DNA from: RGIG4608 sp964413365
GTDB lineage: Bacteria > Bacillota > Clostridia > Oscillospirales > CAG-272
NCBI GenBank assembly: GCA_964413365.1
Contig: CAYPRM010000003.1
Span: 1-64,000, forward strand
DNA length: 64,000 bases
Direction: 5' to 3'
Shown: positions 9,213-17,209 of the stretch, in pieces
Numbering within the stretch: position 1 is the stretch's first letter
How the letters are laid out: the number at the start of each line of letters is the position of its first letter
Made by a program: the position numbers and the translations under genes
The notes under the pieces: model-generated
What the model was told of the DNA's origin: nothing
Seen by the model: only the letters and a program-made list of their open reading frames with translations
Database searches by the model: none

Positions 9213-9246
9213 AAAATATCGACAGCATCCGCTGTCGATATTTTTT
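9213..9246. terminator. Bidirectional terminator after the ABC exporter operon
   Basis: AAAATATCGACAGC pairs with GCTGTCGATATTTT around an ATCC loop, with A- and T-tracts on either side. It lies between the converging ABC gene and the small pyrophosphohydrolase gene. Confidence 0.9.
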
Positions 9247-9562
9247 ATCTATTGTCGACCTCAAATAGCCATATACGCTTCTCAAATCCGCCACGCTCCT
9301 GCGCCTTATGTGAACGGACTGCCTCAAGCTCATCGAGCGTATAGCCCCTTGCAATAGCACTTGCACGCACGACCTCAAGCAAGTCTGCAAGCTCCTCTAT
9401 GCTCCCGTCGGTAAGGTATTCATCAAGCTCCTCGCGAAGCTTTTCATCAAGCGCACGTATATATTCCCCATCGTCAAGCGTTCCTATCTTGCAGGTGCTT
9501 CCCGTGCTTTCGATGATCTCGGGAATCCTATCACGCACGAGTTTTTCATATATTTTCTTCAT
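9245..9562 (-). CDS. MazG-like nucleoside triphosphate pyrophosphohydrolase-family protein
   Basis: 105 residues from the ATG at 9562 (ribosome binding site GGAGCGAATATG); a longer frame starting at 9604 lacks support. The sequence opens MKKIYEKLVRDRIPEII and contains REELDEYL and EELADLLEVVRA, the acidic helices that bind magnesium in all-alpha NTP pyrophosphatases related to phosphoribosyl-ATP pyrophosphohydrolase and MazG. The family member with the KLVRDRIP start is a common small housecleaning-type protein; its substrate is unproven. It sits downstream of the pilus operon, separated by a hairpin. Confidence 0.85.
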   Translation of the reverse strand: MKKIYEKLVRDRIPEIIESTGSTCKIGTLDDGEYIRALDEKLREELDEYLTDGSIEELADLLEVVRASAIARGYTLDELEAVRSHKAQERGGFEKRIWLFEVDNR

Positions 9563-9589
9563 ATTCGCTCCATATTCCATTTTAAGCAA

Positions 9590-9618
9590 GATCCGCCGAC
9601 ACACAATATCGGCGGATC
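9590..9618. terminator. Hairpin at the end of the pilus operon
   Basis: GATCCGCCGA pairs perfectly with TCGGCGGATC (10 bp, 9-nt loop), between the pilB stop and the pyrophosphohydrolase start. The T-rich side is on the plus strand, so for the pilus operon it is a weaker terminator or an RNA-stabilising hairpin. Confidence 0.6.
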
Positions 9619-9627
9619 TATTATTTT

Positions 9628-11292
9628 TTACTTATTTACGATATCAACAAGCTGGTCGTACTCCTCAAGGCTCGTAATGCCCTCAAGCACGCGCTCGCGT
9701 GTATGCGTAAGAACGGTAGTCATATCTCTTTCAACTATCGCCGCTACCTTTTCAGAGGTAAAGCTATCGGACATAATGATCTCCTTGATCTCATCGGTCA
9801 AGACCATTATCTCAAATACGCCTATACGTCCGAGGTATCCCGTGTTATTGCAATACGGGCAACCGTGGGGCGCATATATCTCCATCGGCTCGTCGATATG
9901 AAGGATAGCCATTTCCTGCTGATCGGTTATCTTGGCAACCTTGCACTTCGGGCAGAGCTTACGCACAAGTCGCTGAGATATTGCACCGAGAAGCGAGTCC
10001 GCAACAAGGTATTTGGGAATTCCCATATTTATAAGTCTTGTTATAACTCCTGCGGCGTCGTTGGTGTGTATTGACGAGAGGACAAGGTGTCCTGTAATAG
10101 CGGCTCTCGTCGCTATCTGCGCCGTCTCCTCGTCACGTATCTCTCCGACCATTATGATATTGGGGTCCTGACGCAGGAAGCTACGCAGTGCGGCAGCAAA
10201 CGTAAGGTTAGCCTTAGTATTCACCTGCACCTGATTTACGCCCGTTATCTCGTTCTCAACGGGATCCTCGACGGTCATAATATTCGTATCATCCTTAGCG
10301 AGGTATCGCAGGAAGGTATAAAGCGTGGTCGACTTACCGCTTCCCGTAGGCCCTGTTAGTAGGATTATTCCGTGGGGACGGGTGATCATGCTCATTACGA
10401 GATCCTTCTGAAGATCGGAAAATCCGAGTGAGGATATATCGCTCGAGCTGAAGGAGCGGCTATAAATACGGATAACGATCTTCTCGCCGTGTATCGTCGG
10501 GATCGTGGAGACACGGAAGTCATACGTGCTGCCGTCGATCTCACGGCTGATCTTACCGTCCTGAGGCACACGCCTCTCCGCAATATTGAGCTCCGCCATG
10601 ATCTTATATCTCGCAAGTATTGCGGGATATCTCCTTGCGTCGTAGCGGTCTATCATCTGAAGCTTTCCGTCGACACGGAAGCGTACAAAGACCTCCTTAG
10701 CAAAGGGCTCGATATGAATATCGCTCGCTCCCCTGCTGATCGCGTCAAAGAGTATGGTATCGCAGACCTTGATAACGGGTGCGTCATCACCTGCATTGAT
10801 ATCCACGTCGGTCTTATCGACGTCACTCTTTATATACTCATCCATGGCTTCGTCCTGCTGGATCTTATTATTGACGTAGTCAAGGATTTTCTTCATCTGC
10901 GTGGGGGGGCAGACGATGAATTCAAGCCTCTTGCCGCCGTAGACCAAAAGCTCGCGGAATTCCTCTATTCTAAAGGGGTTTGAACCGAGGATCGTCAGTG
11001 TATCATTTACAAGACTAAACGGCACGCCCTGATATTCAAGGAGAAGCTCACGGGGATACTTCTTTACAAACTCAAGGTCGATCTCTGCAAGCTGGAAGAA
11101 CCTATATTCATATCCAAGGTAGTCCGCAAGGATATGATACATGGTCTCCTCGTCAAATTTGGAGTCCCTTATGAGCTCCGCATAAACGAGAGTTTCCGCA
11201 GAGTCCGCTCTTTCGCAATATTCATCAGCTACGCTCTGAGATATCAGGTCGTTTTCTGCGAGATATTGAGTAAACAGTTTATTAAATATCAT
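9628..11292 (-). CDS. pilB: Type IV pilus/type II secretion assembly ATPase (PilB/GspE)
   Basis: 554 residues. An N-terminal MshEN/T2SSE-type domain (residues ~1-150) precedes the hexameric ATPase core: Walker A LLTGPTGSGKSTT near 315, an aspartate box, Walker B MVGEIRDEE near 380, the histidine box (HLVLSSIHTNDA), and a zinc-binding tetracysteine region (CPKC near 445, CPYC near 478) typical of extension ATPases rather than PilT. It powers pilin polymerisation at the inner face of the membrane. It is the last gene of the pilus operon, 11 nt after pilC. No PilT retraction ATPase is present in this window. Confidence 0.94.
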   Translation of the reverse strand: MIFNKLFTQYLAENDLISQSVADEYCERADSAETLVYAELIRDSKFDEETMYHILADYLGYEYRFFQLAEIDLEFVKKYPRELLLEYQGVPFSLVNDTLTILGSNPFRIEEFRELLVYGGKRLEFIVCPPTQMKKILDYVNNKIQQDEAMDEYIKSDVDKTDVDINAGDDAPVIKVCDTILFDAISRGASDIHIEPFAKEVFVRFRVDGKLQMIDRYDARRYPAILARYKIMAELNIAERRVPQDGKISREIDGSTYDFRVSTIPTIHGEKIVIRIYSRSFSSSDISSLGFSDLQKDLVMSMITRPHGIILLTGPTGSGKSTTLYTFLRYLAKDDTNIMTVEDPVENEITGVNQVQVNTKANLTFAAALRSFLRQDPNIIMVGEIRDEETAQIATRAAITGHLVLSSIHTNDAAGVITRLINMGIPKYLVADSLLGAISQRLVRKLCPKCKVAKITDQQEMAILHIDEPMEIYAPHGCPYCNNTGYLGRIGVFEIMVLTDEIKEIIMSDSFTSEKVAAIVERDMTTVLTHTRERVLEGITSLEEYDQLVDIVNK

Positions 11293-11303
11293 ATCAGTTC
11301 TCC

Positions 11304-12509
11304 TTATACGGCGTTCATCATGGACATCATAGGAACAAGGACGGACAGTATTACGAGCATTACGACGCCTCCGAGAAGGACAATCGCCATGGGCTCAATA
11401 GCGGCTACCGCTTTTGCGATACTCGATTCGACCTGCTCGTCAAAGTAGTCGCTCGTTGACTCGAGGACCTCCTCAATATTTCCACTCTTTTCGCCGACAT
11501 CTATCATCTGCGTAAGCATCGGTGGGAAAAGCCTTGTCGCCTCAATGGAGGCTGCTATTCTCTTTCCGCGCTTTACCTCCTCAATGGTATAGTCAAACCT
11601 TCTCGTAAAGACCTCGTTGCCGAGCATCTTCTTCAGATTTTCAAGAACATCTATCATATTCATACCGCTTCCGAGCAGTATGATGAATGCTCTTGAGAAG
11701 CGCGAGGTTATGAGGTTTCTCTGAACCGTAGAAAGTATCGGGATATGGAGCATGAGCACGTCCTTGACATACTTACCCTTATCAGTTCTGAAGAACATTA
11801 CTATCAGGAACACGACGAGCACGGTGGCAGGCAGGAGAATGAAGAAATATTCCTGTAGCCAATTTGAAACGCCCATTACTATCCTCGTGATCTCGGGGAC
11901 CTCACCGCCGAGCTCATTTATCGTGGACTCGAACTGCGGCAGGATGAAGAGACAGAGGAAGATAACGACGACGATGACCATACATACGAGCAGCATGGGA
12001 TATACCATTGAGCTCGACGCTTTTTTCTTGATCTTACGGTCATTTTCGTAATAATCCGCCATATTTGTAAGCACCTTATCAAGCGAGCCCGAGGCCTCTC
12101 CGATAGCAACCATGCTGACGAAGAATTTTGTGAACACCTTCGGGTGCTTTGCAAATGCATCCGAGAGGCTTATACCTGCCTCGACGTCGTTGTGTATCTC
12201 CTTCAGAACGTTTCTGAAGGGTACGCTGAATTTTTGGCGCTGAAGGTTATTGAGCGAATCTCCGATCGGTATTCCTGCCTTCAGCATTACGGAAAACTGA
12301 CGGAAAAAGGTTATTACCTCTGTGAATTTGATCTTACTGCTGACAGCGAAAAATTCATTCTCCTTCTCGTCCCTTATAAGGGAGTAGCTGAGCATGTGTA
12401 TCTGATTCTGACGAGCCTCCGCCTTAAGGCTGATCTCATCGCTCGCCTGCCTTATAACGGTCTGGCGCTGTCCCGAGGAGTTGATAACTTTACACTTGTA
12501 GTACGGCAT
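11304..12509 (-). CDS. pilC: Type IV pilus inner-membrane platform protein (PilC/GspF)
   Basis: 401 residues with two T2SSF repeats. Each ends in hydrophobic helices (for example MVYPMLLVCMVIVVVIFLCLFI and IVLLLGGVVMLVILSVLVPMMS), and the first contains the family motif FFRQFSVMLKAGIP. The platform links PilB to the growing pilus. The ATG at 12509 has GGGAGGT upstream and overlaps the stop codon of the prepilin peptidase gene by one base (TAATG), so the two are translationally coupled. Confidence 0.94.
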   Translation of the reverse strand: MPYYKCKVINSSGQRQTVIRQASDEISLKAEARQNQIHMLSYSLIRDEKENEFFAVSSKIKFTEVITFFRQFSVMLKAGIPIGDSLNNLQRQKFSVPFRNVLKEIHNDVEAGISLSDAFAKHPKVFTKFFVSMVAIGEASGSLDKVLTNMADYYENDRKIKKKASSSMVYPMLLVCMVIVVVIFLCLFILPQFESTINELGGEVPEITRIVMGVSNWLQEYFFILLPATVLVVFLIVMFFRTDKGKYVKDVLMLHIPILSTVQRNLITSRFSRAFIILLGSGMNMIDVLENLKKMLGNEVFTRRFDYTIEEVKRGKRIAASIEATRLFPPMLTQMIDVGEKSGNIEEVLESTSDYFDEQVESSIAKAVAAIEPMAIVLLGGVVMLVILSVLVPMMSMMNAV

Positions 12510-13312
12510 TAAAGCAATACCTCCCAATAAAATTTCATAAACGCCTCGCCGTATATAGCCATAGTACCTATTCCGAGCAGGAGATACGGCCCGAAGGCTA
12601 TCTCCGCATCGCGTCCCGACCTTGAAGCTCTTATCTTGATAACCTCAATGACAGAGCCGAGGAGAGTTGCAATAAGTATGGCAATAAGTAGCGGCATAGC
12701 GCCTATCATAAAGCCCCCGATACCCACGAGATAGACATCTCCCGAGCCGAGTGCATCCTTTTTAAGTACAATTTTTGCTACGAGCTTGACCGCTCCGAAG
12801 AAGCCGAAGCCGAGCAATGCGCCGAATATATGATCCGAGATCGCAGCGTCAAATACGAAAACGCGGTAAAGTGCAACAAATATCGCCAAGATTGCAAACA
12901 GGATCAATGTTACGTTATATATCTCGTGCGTCTCGTGGTCGATGCCTGCCATTACGATAAAGAGGAACGTAAGGAGCATGAGCGCGACAAAGATCGGCAG
13001 AGTCTCAAAGGACGAGCCGTATTGCAGAAAGGCGCACATATATCCAAGTCCGCCGAATATTTCTGTAAGGAGTGAGAAGACGCCGATGCTCGCTTTGCAG
13101 TAGCGGCACTTCCCTCCGAGTATGATCCACGAGAGGATCGGAATATTATCATACGCCTTTATGGGGTGCTTGCACTCGGGGCAATAGGAATCGGGCTTGA
13201 CTATCGAGAGCCCCTTGGGCACGCGATAGGCTATGACTCCGCCAAAGCTTGCGAATACCGCACCAAATATAAAGGAAAACACGGAAAGCATTATTTTCAT
13301 TTCTGTTAGCAT
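12509..13312 (-). CDS. pilD: Prepilin peptidase (A24 family, PilD/ComC)
   Basis: 267 residues, polytopic. It carries the N-terminal methyltransferase-domain zinc tetrad (C44, C47, C69, C72 in CPEC and CRYC) and both catalytic aspartates of the aspartic peptidase: D125 in GIDHETHEIYN and D192 in GSGDVYLVG. It cleaves and N-methylates the prepilins encoded upstream in the same operon. The ATG at 13312 follows GGAGG and overlaps the end of the small pilus gene by 7 nt. Confidence 0.95.
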   Translation of the reverse strand: MLTEMKIMLSVFSFIFGAVFASFGGVIAYRVPKGLSIVKPDSYCPECKHPIKAYDNIPILSWIILGGKCRYCKASIGVFSLLTEIFGGLGYMCAFLQYGSSFETLPIFVALMLLTFLFIVMAGIDHETHEIYNVTLILFAILAIFVALYRVFVFDAAISDHIFGALLGFGFFGAVKLVAKIVLKKDALGSGDVYLVGIGGFMIGAMPLLIAILIATLLGSVIEVIKIRASRSGRDAEIAFGPYLLLGIGTMAIYGEAFMKFYWEVLL

Positions 13313-13554
13313 ATTTCCTCCAAATGGAATAAATACTCATCGGCATTGCTCGTATTGGACTTTGAAGGGAAGCCGGGCTTGTTATCTCTATAACCCTTTT
13401 CTTCCGTCCCGTTGAGCCCCTGCGCATTCTCCATCGAGTGTATCATATAGCGAGTTATTATCGTAAAGGTCGAAACTGCGGTCAACGTCATGACGACACA
13501 GAGTATCATAACGATCGCAAGAATATAGCCCTTTTGCTTGTTATTTTTCTTCAT
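13306..13554 (-). CDS. Small pilus-operon protein with one N-terminal membrane helix (PilX-N-like)
   Basis: 82 residues: a basic, polar start (MKKNNKQKGYIL), a hydrophobic helix (ILAIVMILCVVMTLTAVSTF), then a polar tail. The KGYILAIVMIL segment resembles the N-terminal helix of PilX-type minor pilus proteins but lacks the usual glutamate at +5. It overlaps the peptidase gene and follows a minor pilin by 6 nt. A minor pilus-tip component is the most likely role, by position. Ribosome binding site AGGAGGGTAATAGCAAATG. Confidence 0.7.
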   Translation of the reverse strand: MKKNNKQKGYILAIVMILCVVMTLTAVSTFTIITRYMIHSMENAQGLNGTEEKGYRDNKPGFPSKSNTSNADEYLFHLEEIC

Positions 13555-13560
13555 TTGCTA

Positions 13561-14007
13561 TTACCCTCCTGTGGATGTGTACTCTGGAGATGTTCCGCAA
13601 TTAAGATCTTTAATATATACCCTATCTTTAGCACTCGTCTCTACCGATTTAATGATCAATTCATCATTTTTATTAATACAGTATATTACTCTATATGTGT
13701 AATTTGAGCTTCCTGAGGCAGGCTTGAATTCTGTATTCAAAAATATATGATAATCTTCACCATCTTTTTTAACACCCTCGCCTACTTCGTTACTTGCAAG
13801 ATATTTTGTAGCCCAATCCTCTCCATACGCATCCCAATAATAGTTGATATCGTAGCAGACCATTTCGAGCCTGACATATTGCTCCTGACGGCGTGAGAGG
13901 TTTCTCATGCCTATATAGGTGGAGGTCAGCGCAAGCATTATCACCGCAAAGACGGCGACGGACACGAGGACCTCGACCAGAGTAAGTCCTTTTTTGGTTT
14001 TTTTCAT
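13561..14007 (-). CDS. Minor pilin (type IV prepilin)
   Basis: 148 residues from the ATG at 14007, chosen for AAGGTGAATATG; an earlier in-frame start at 14052 would put a long basic stretch before the leader. The prepilin signature MKKTKKGLTLVEVLVSVAVFAVIMLALTS has the cleavable glycine, the +5 glutamate and a 20-residue hydrophobic helix. The C-terminal domain is not recognised. It is one of three canonical prepilins in the operon and probably a minor subunit. Confidence 0.88.
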   Translation of the reverse strand: MKKTKKGLTLVEVLVSVAVFAVIMLALTSTYIGMRNLSRRQEQYVRLEMVCYDINYYWDAYGEDWATKYLASNEVGEGVKKDGEDYHIFLNTEFKPASGSSNYTYRVIYCINKNDELIIKSVETSAKDRVYIKDLNCGTSPEYTSTGG

Positions 14008-14076
14008 ATTCACCTTGACCTTATTCCTTCGCTTGTGCAAAGCTCCTTTCAATAGATTTTCGACCTGCTTGACGCC

Positions 14077-15294
14077 TTACGCCTTCGGGACGAGTCCACG
14101 GTCGGTGGCGAGATCAGCAATGATCTCAAATGCGCCCTCATAGCGGAACTTGGTCGCTATTCTGTAAAGGCAGGGCGTATCCTCGAAGCCGTGGCGCTTC
14201 GTGAGCGCGCAGGGGTAACGGGAATCGACGTATTTATGGGGATCGGTAGCGAGATAGAGCATAACTCTTGAATTACGTATATCCATTCTCGCGTAGACCT
14301 CGGAATTGATGTGGAACACGGCGCACTGCTCGGAGATCTTGCACTTCATACCCGTATAACCGAGAAGCACCTTGGATATAGCGTCATATCTCGTGCGGAG
14401 CAAGCCGTTTGCATCACCGTATCTCTTGGAGAAATTGGTGTCATCGTTGTCGTAATTCTCCCAATCGACCTCAAGCTCATCATTCTTGTGCTGTACGGTC
14501 TCGCTCATAGCCTGCTTTGTCGTGTCGGGCTTGAGATCGACCACGGGCTCGGCTTCTCCAAGCTTGGTAAGACCGAGACGAAGATCCACGGGATCATCCG
14601 CACTTATTCCGTAGTGCGTTATCCTCTGGCGGTCAAACTCGAACTCGTGCTTCGACGCTACGAGCAGAAATTTATTCATAATATCCCTATTGGATTCAAA
14701 TTCAAAATCATAGCTTGTAATAAGATTTCCCCCCGACGAAAGGATCATAGTGCAGACCTTGCGTCTTATGTGGAAGAAAACATAGTTTTCCTTGTGATCA
14801 AGCGTCTCGCAGAGGTACATACCGAATGGCTTTACACTCGATATCTCCGTGCCGAGCAGCTTTGCGATCGCAAGGAAGGTATCCACTATCGCCTTGGGCA
14901 TAAAGTACGTGTTGTAGGTATAGCCAACCTCACGCTTGTAGGAATTAAATTCCGTATAGAAATTGTCGTTATCCTTGTTCTTCATCTCCTTTTTATAGAG
15001 ATTGTTTGCGTAGAACGAGAATTTTGCCGGGATAGAAATGCTGTTTCTGTACACTCCCTCGCATCTGAGAAGGAGGACTATCGAGGGCATAAAGAGGATC
15101 CCGAGAGGCTCAAGCTCATGCTTGATCCTATCGGCGATGGGTTCAACCTTGATAAACGCCCCATCCTTTGTCGGATAATCCTCAAGCTCTATCATTATTT
15201 CCTTAGCCTCGGCTTTTTTCTTCGACGGGAAGAATATACGCAGATATCCACCGTCAAAATTGCAATATTCAAAAATACATTGATTCTGAGCCAT
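14077..15294 (-). CDS. Uncharacterised 405-residue protein in the pilus operon
   Basis: No signal peptide or membrane helix. Residues ~1-250 show no motif I recognise. The last ~100 residues (KVLLGYTGMKCKISE, YARMDIRNSRVMLYLATDPHKYVDS, DTPCLYRIAT) resemble an uncharacterised domain, seen in clostridial proteins, with a YLALDPKxY-like core and a PMLxKIKS-like tail; this is from memory and not a database match. Between them is an acidic linker (DNDDTNFSKRYGD). It sits where pilM/N/O genes often lie, so it could replace their scaffold function, but this is inference. Ribosome binding site GGAGGAAATAATTAATG. Confidence 0.72.
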   Translation of the reverse strand: MAQNQCIFEYCNFDGGYLRIFFPSKKKAEAKEIMIELEDYPTKDGAFIKVEPIADRIKHELEPLGILFMPSIVLLLRCEGVYRNSISIPAKFSFYANNLYKKEMKNKDNDNFYTEFNSYKREVGYTYNTYFMPKAIVDTFLAIAKLLGTEISSVKPFGMYLCETLDHKENYVFFHIRRKVCTMILSSGGNLITSYDFEFESNRDIMNKFLLVASKHEFEFDRQRITHYGISADDPVDLRLGLTKLGEAEPVVDLKPDTTKQAMSETVQHKNDELEVDWENYDNDDTNFSKRYGDANGLLRTRYDAISKVLLGYTGMKCKISEQCAVFHINSEVYARMDIRNSRVMLYLATDPHKYVDSRYPCALTKRHGFEDTPCLYRIATKFRYEGAFEIIADLATDRGLVPKA

Positions 15295-15314
15295 TAATTA
15301 TTTCCTCCACTTGG

Positions 15315-15767
15315 CTATGGGGTGGTTGTTGTAGTTACGTACAGCCCCAAAATAAAATCATAGATTGTGTTATTATCATATATTAATTCACAGCGAACAA
15401 ATGTAACCTTGCGACCTGTTTCTTCGTTTGTTTCTGTTTTTTCATATATTCTAAAACCATCCAAACCCGTGTCCTTGAACTCGGTATTACCTACGGTAAG
15501 AGTTTTTGTATTGCGAACAAAGTTCACATCAGTGGTATTGTCCTTGAATTTTTCAATATAGGTTTTGTCATTTTTCTTGGAATCTAACAAGCTACGCAAA
15601 GCCATCTCTATCGACTGCGTTTGCGTGAGCTGCTCGGACTTGTCTATCAGGTTACCCGACGAAGTTCCTACGAACACGAACGCCGTGCCTATCATAGTCA
15701 TAATGAGCGTGGTCAATGCGATAACGACCAGCACCTCTGTAAGCGTAAAGCCGCGTTTTTTTGACAT
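15315..15767 (-). CDS. Minor pilin (type IV prepilin)
   Basis: 150 residues, with a short leader and class III signal (MSKKRGFTLTEVLVVIALTTLI): glycine before the cleavage site, +5 glutamate and a hydrophobic helix. The globular part is not recognised. Start supported by AGGAGACAGACCTATG. It lies just after a hairpin that separates it from the first pilin of the operon. Confidence 0.88.
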   Translation of the reverse strand: MSKKRGFTLTEVLVVIALTTLIMTMIGTAFVFVGTSSGNLIDKSEQLTQTQSIEMALRSLLDSKKNDKTYIEKFKDNTTDVNFVRNTKTLTVGNTEFKDTGLDGFRIYEKTETNEETGRKVTFVRCELIYDNNTIYDFILGLYVTTTTTP

Positions 15768-15810
15768 AGGTCTGTCTCCTTTCTTTTGATTTTGGAGCTT
15801 GCATTAAAAT

Positions 15811-15841
15811 GGCGAGGAGATGACGCTGTCATCACCTCGCC
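15811..15841 (-). terminator. Intercistronic hairpin after the first pilin gene
   Basis: GGCGAGG-A-GATGAC pairs with GTCATC-A-CCTCGCC around a 3-nt loop, 13 bp in all with one mismatch. On the minus strand it is followed only by ATTTTAATG. It is probably a partial terminator or 3' stabiliser that lets the first pilin be made in excess over downstream genes. Confidence 0.65.
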
Positions 15842-15863
15842 GTGATTTTACTTTGCTATGTAA

Positions 15864-16304
15864 TTATTTGTTGGAAAAGAATGTGTAAGTACCACCGTTC
15901 TTTGTGTTTGTATAAATGATCTTACCATCCTTAAGTTGGAATGCTCCAGCAGGGGTATCAGATCCCAAAATAGCACTGTCAAGAGTGATTGAATCAACAG
16001 TCTTATTAGCGTCCGTAAGATCTATATAATCCGTACCAGACTTGGTTTTAATAACGATACCATCAGTACCTTCAACAGCATAGTATTCAGTAGTGCCGTT
16101 GGCGAAAACTTTGCAGTAACCATTGAAAGAGATCTCATACTTGATCATCGACTCATAGGGCTGAGCCTCCTGCATAGCAACAGAATTGTTAGCCTTGTCG
16201 ATATAAGCTGTGTAACCAACTACGGATACGGTTGCGAGAATTGCAAGTATAGCAATAACTACGAGCAATTCGACGAGCGTAAAGCCCTTTTGTGTGTGTT
16301 TCAT
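15864..16304 (-). CDS. pilA: Major pilin candidate (type IV prepilin)
   Basis: 146 residues from the ATG at 16304; a TTG two codons upstream is in frame but too close to the AGGAG site. It has a classic prepilin signature (KGFTLVELLVVIAILAILATVSVVGYTAYIDKA) with +5 glutamate. First gene of the operon, directly behind the promoter and a ~145-nt leader, and followed by a hairpin; both fit a highly expressed major subunit. The short C-terminal domain contains AVEGTDGIVIKTKSGTDYI and ends GGTYTFFSNK. Confidence 0.9.
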   Translation of the reverse strand: MKHTQKGFTLVELLVVIAILAILATVSVVGYTAYIDKANNSVAMQEAQPYESMIKYEISFNGYCKVFANGTTEYYAVEGTDGIVIKTKSGTDYIDLTDANKTVDSITLDSAILGSDTPAGAFQLKDGKIIYTNTKNGGTYTFFSNK

Positions 16305-16455
16305 TTTCAATTTTCTCCTTTTGAATAAAAAATTTATATAAGACCGTCGTTACGCACCAACGGCATTATATCTATCACCCTTCCACGCTTACGCATCGCG
16401 AGGAATGGACACGGCAAACTCATTACGCATCTGAATTTCGCCGATTTACGAGGGT
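16305..16455 (-). promoter_or_regulatory. Long 5' leader of the pilus operon
   Basis: About 145 nt lie between the predicted transcript start (near 16449) and the pilin ATG. The leader holds three copies of TGCGTAA (minus strand; plus-strand positions 16423-16429, 16389-16395, 16350-16356). It also has a hairpin CCGTTG/CGACGG around the third copy, followed by a T-rich stretch. Such leaders on pilus operons are often c-di-GMP riboswitches, but I could not match either known c-di-GMP aptamer consensus. Upstream, 16485-16782 is AT-rich sequence without a convincing gene; it has a GC-rich hairpin (16744-16770) just past the stop of the next minus-strand gene. Confidence 0.5.
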
Positions 16456-16484
16456 ATTATACCACTTTTACACACAAATGTCAA
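16456..16484 (-). promoter_or_regulatory. Sigma-A promoter of the pilus operon
   Basis: On the minus strand TTGACA (16479-16484) and TATAAT (16456-16461) with a 17-bp spacer, both perfect consensus. Confidence 0.92.
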
Positions 16485-16782
16485 TAGTTTTTTCGCTTTT
16501 TATGCCCCAAGGGCGGTTTTGTGAGCGTCAAATGCCGAAAAAATAGCTCTTATATTACATATTTTTACATACGCGATCCCACAAGCCCTCTTAAAGCCTT
16601 GATTTTTTCGGGGTTCGTTTTTTTGACCGATTTTTCGGACTTGATAAATTTTTTCAAATATTTTTGCAAAATACGCTCCATTTTGCGAAATTTTTGAGAT
16701 TTTTTATATTTTTCTTCCCTCTCCCACCGCTATATCAAGACCTCGGGGCGGCCAAAATATAGCCACCCCGTGATGTCAGGTC

Positions 16783-17190
16783 TTAAGTCTTTTTATCAAA
16801 TTTTTCTCCGCACTTTACGCAGGTGAGGGTTATCTTACCCCTGCCCCGTGGCACTCTGAGCCACGTTTTGCACTTCGGGCAACGGTAAAATTTATGTGTT
16901 TTTCTCTGCTGCCATCTCGTCCTTGTCATTTTGACCGCTCCGAGATATCTCTTGTTCTCGTTCACTCTCTTATAGATGTTCTTTGAGAGTATTCTGAAAA
17001 AGGTATATACCATAAGTGCGGTGCATATACACCAGAAGACGAGCTTTACTATTCCGCTCGGGCAGAAGCCGTAGATAAGAAACGTTATTATATACGCTAT
17101 GAATGAGAGCTTCGCGAGGTCGTCAAAGCCGTTTCTTCCGTAGAAGAAGCTGCGGAGCTTCCCCATCATGCGTGAGAAGAAATTACGCAT
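16783..17190 (-). CDS. Membrane protein with a C-terminal zinc ribbon
   Basis: 135 residues: two adjacent hydrophobic helices (LSFIAYIITFLIYGFCP and IVKLVFWCICTALMVYTFF), a basic linker, and a C-terminal zinc ribbon (FYRCPKCKTWLRVPRGRG...LTCVKCGEKFD) with two CxxC pairs. This arrangement is widespread in Clostridia without an assigned function; the ribbon faces the cytoplasm if the basic linker follows the positive-inside rule. It begins 19 nt after the ABC gene in the same direction, so it is probably co-transcribed with it. Confidence 0.82.
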   Translation of the reverse strand: MRNFFSRMMGKLRSFFYGRNGFDDLAKLSFIAYIITFLIYGFCPSGIVKLVFWCICTALMVYTFFRILSKNIYKRVNENKRYLGAVKMTRTRWQQRKTHKFYRCPKCKTWLRVPRGRGKITLTCVKCGEKFDKKT

Positions 17191-17209
17191 TACTATACCC
17201 CCAAGAAAA

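Noticed and set aside
16305..16450. c-di-GMP riboswitch in the pilus leader
   Set aside because: Looked for because of the gene context, but neither the GEMM-I (GGACGCAAAGCC-type core) nor the c-di-GMP-II pattern could be found by eye. Kept only as an unassigned leader.
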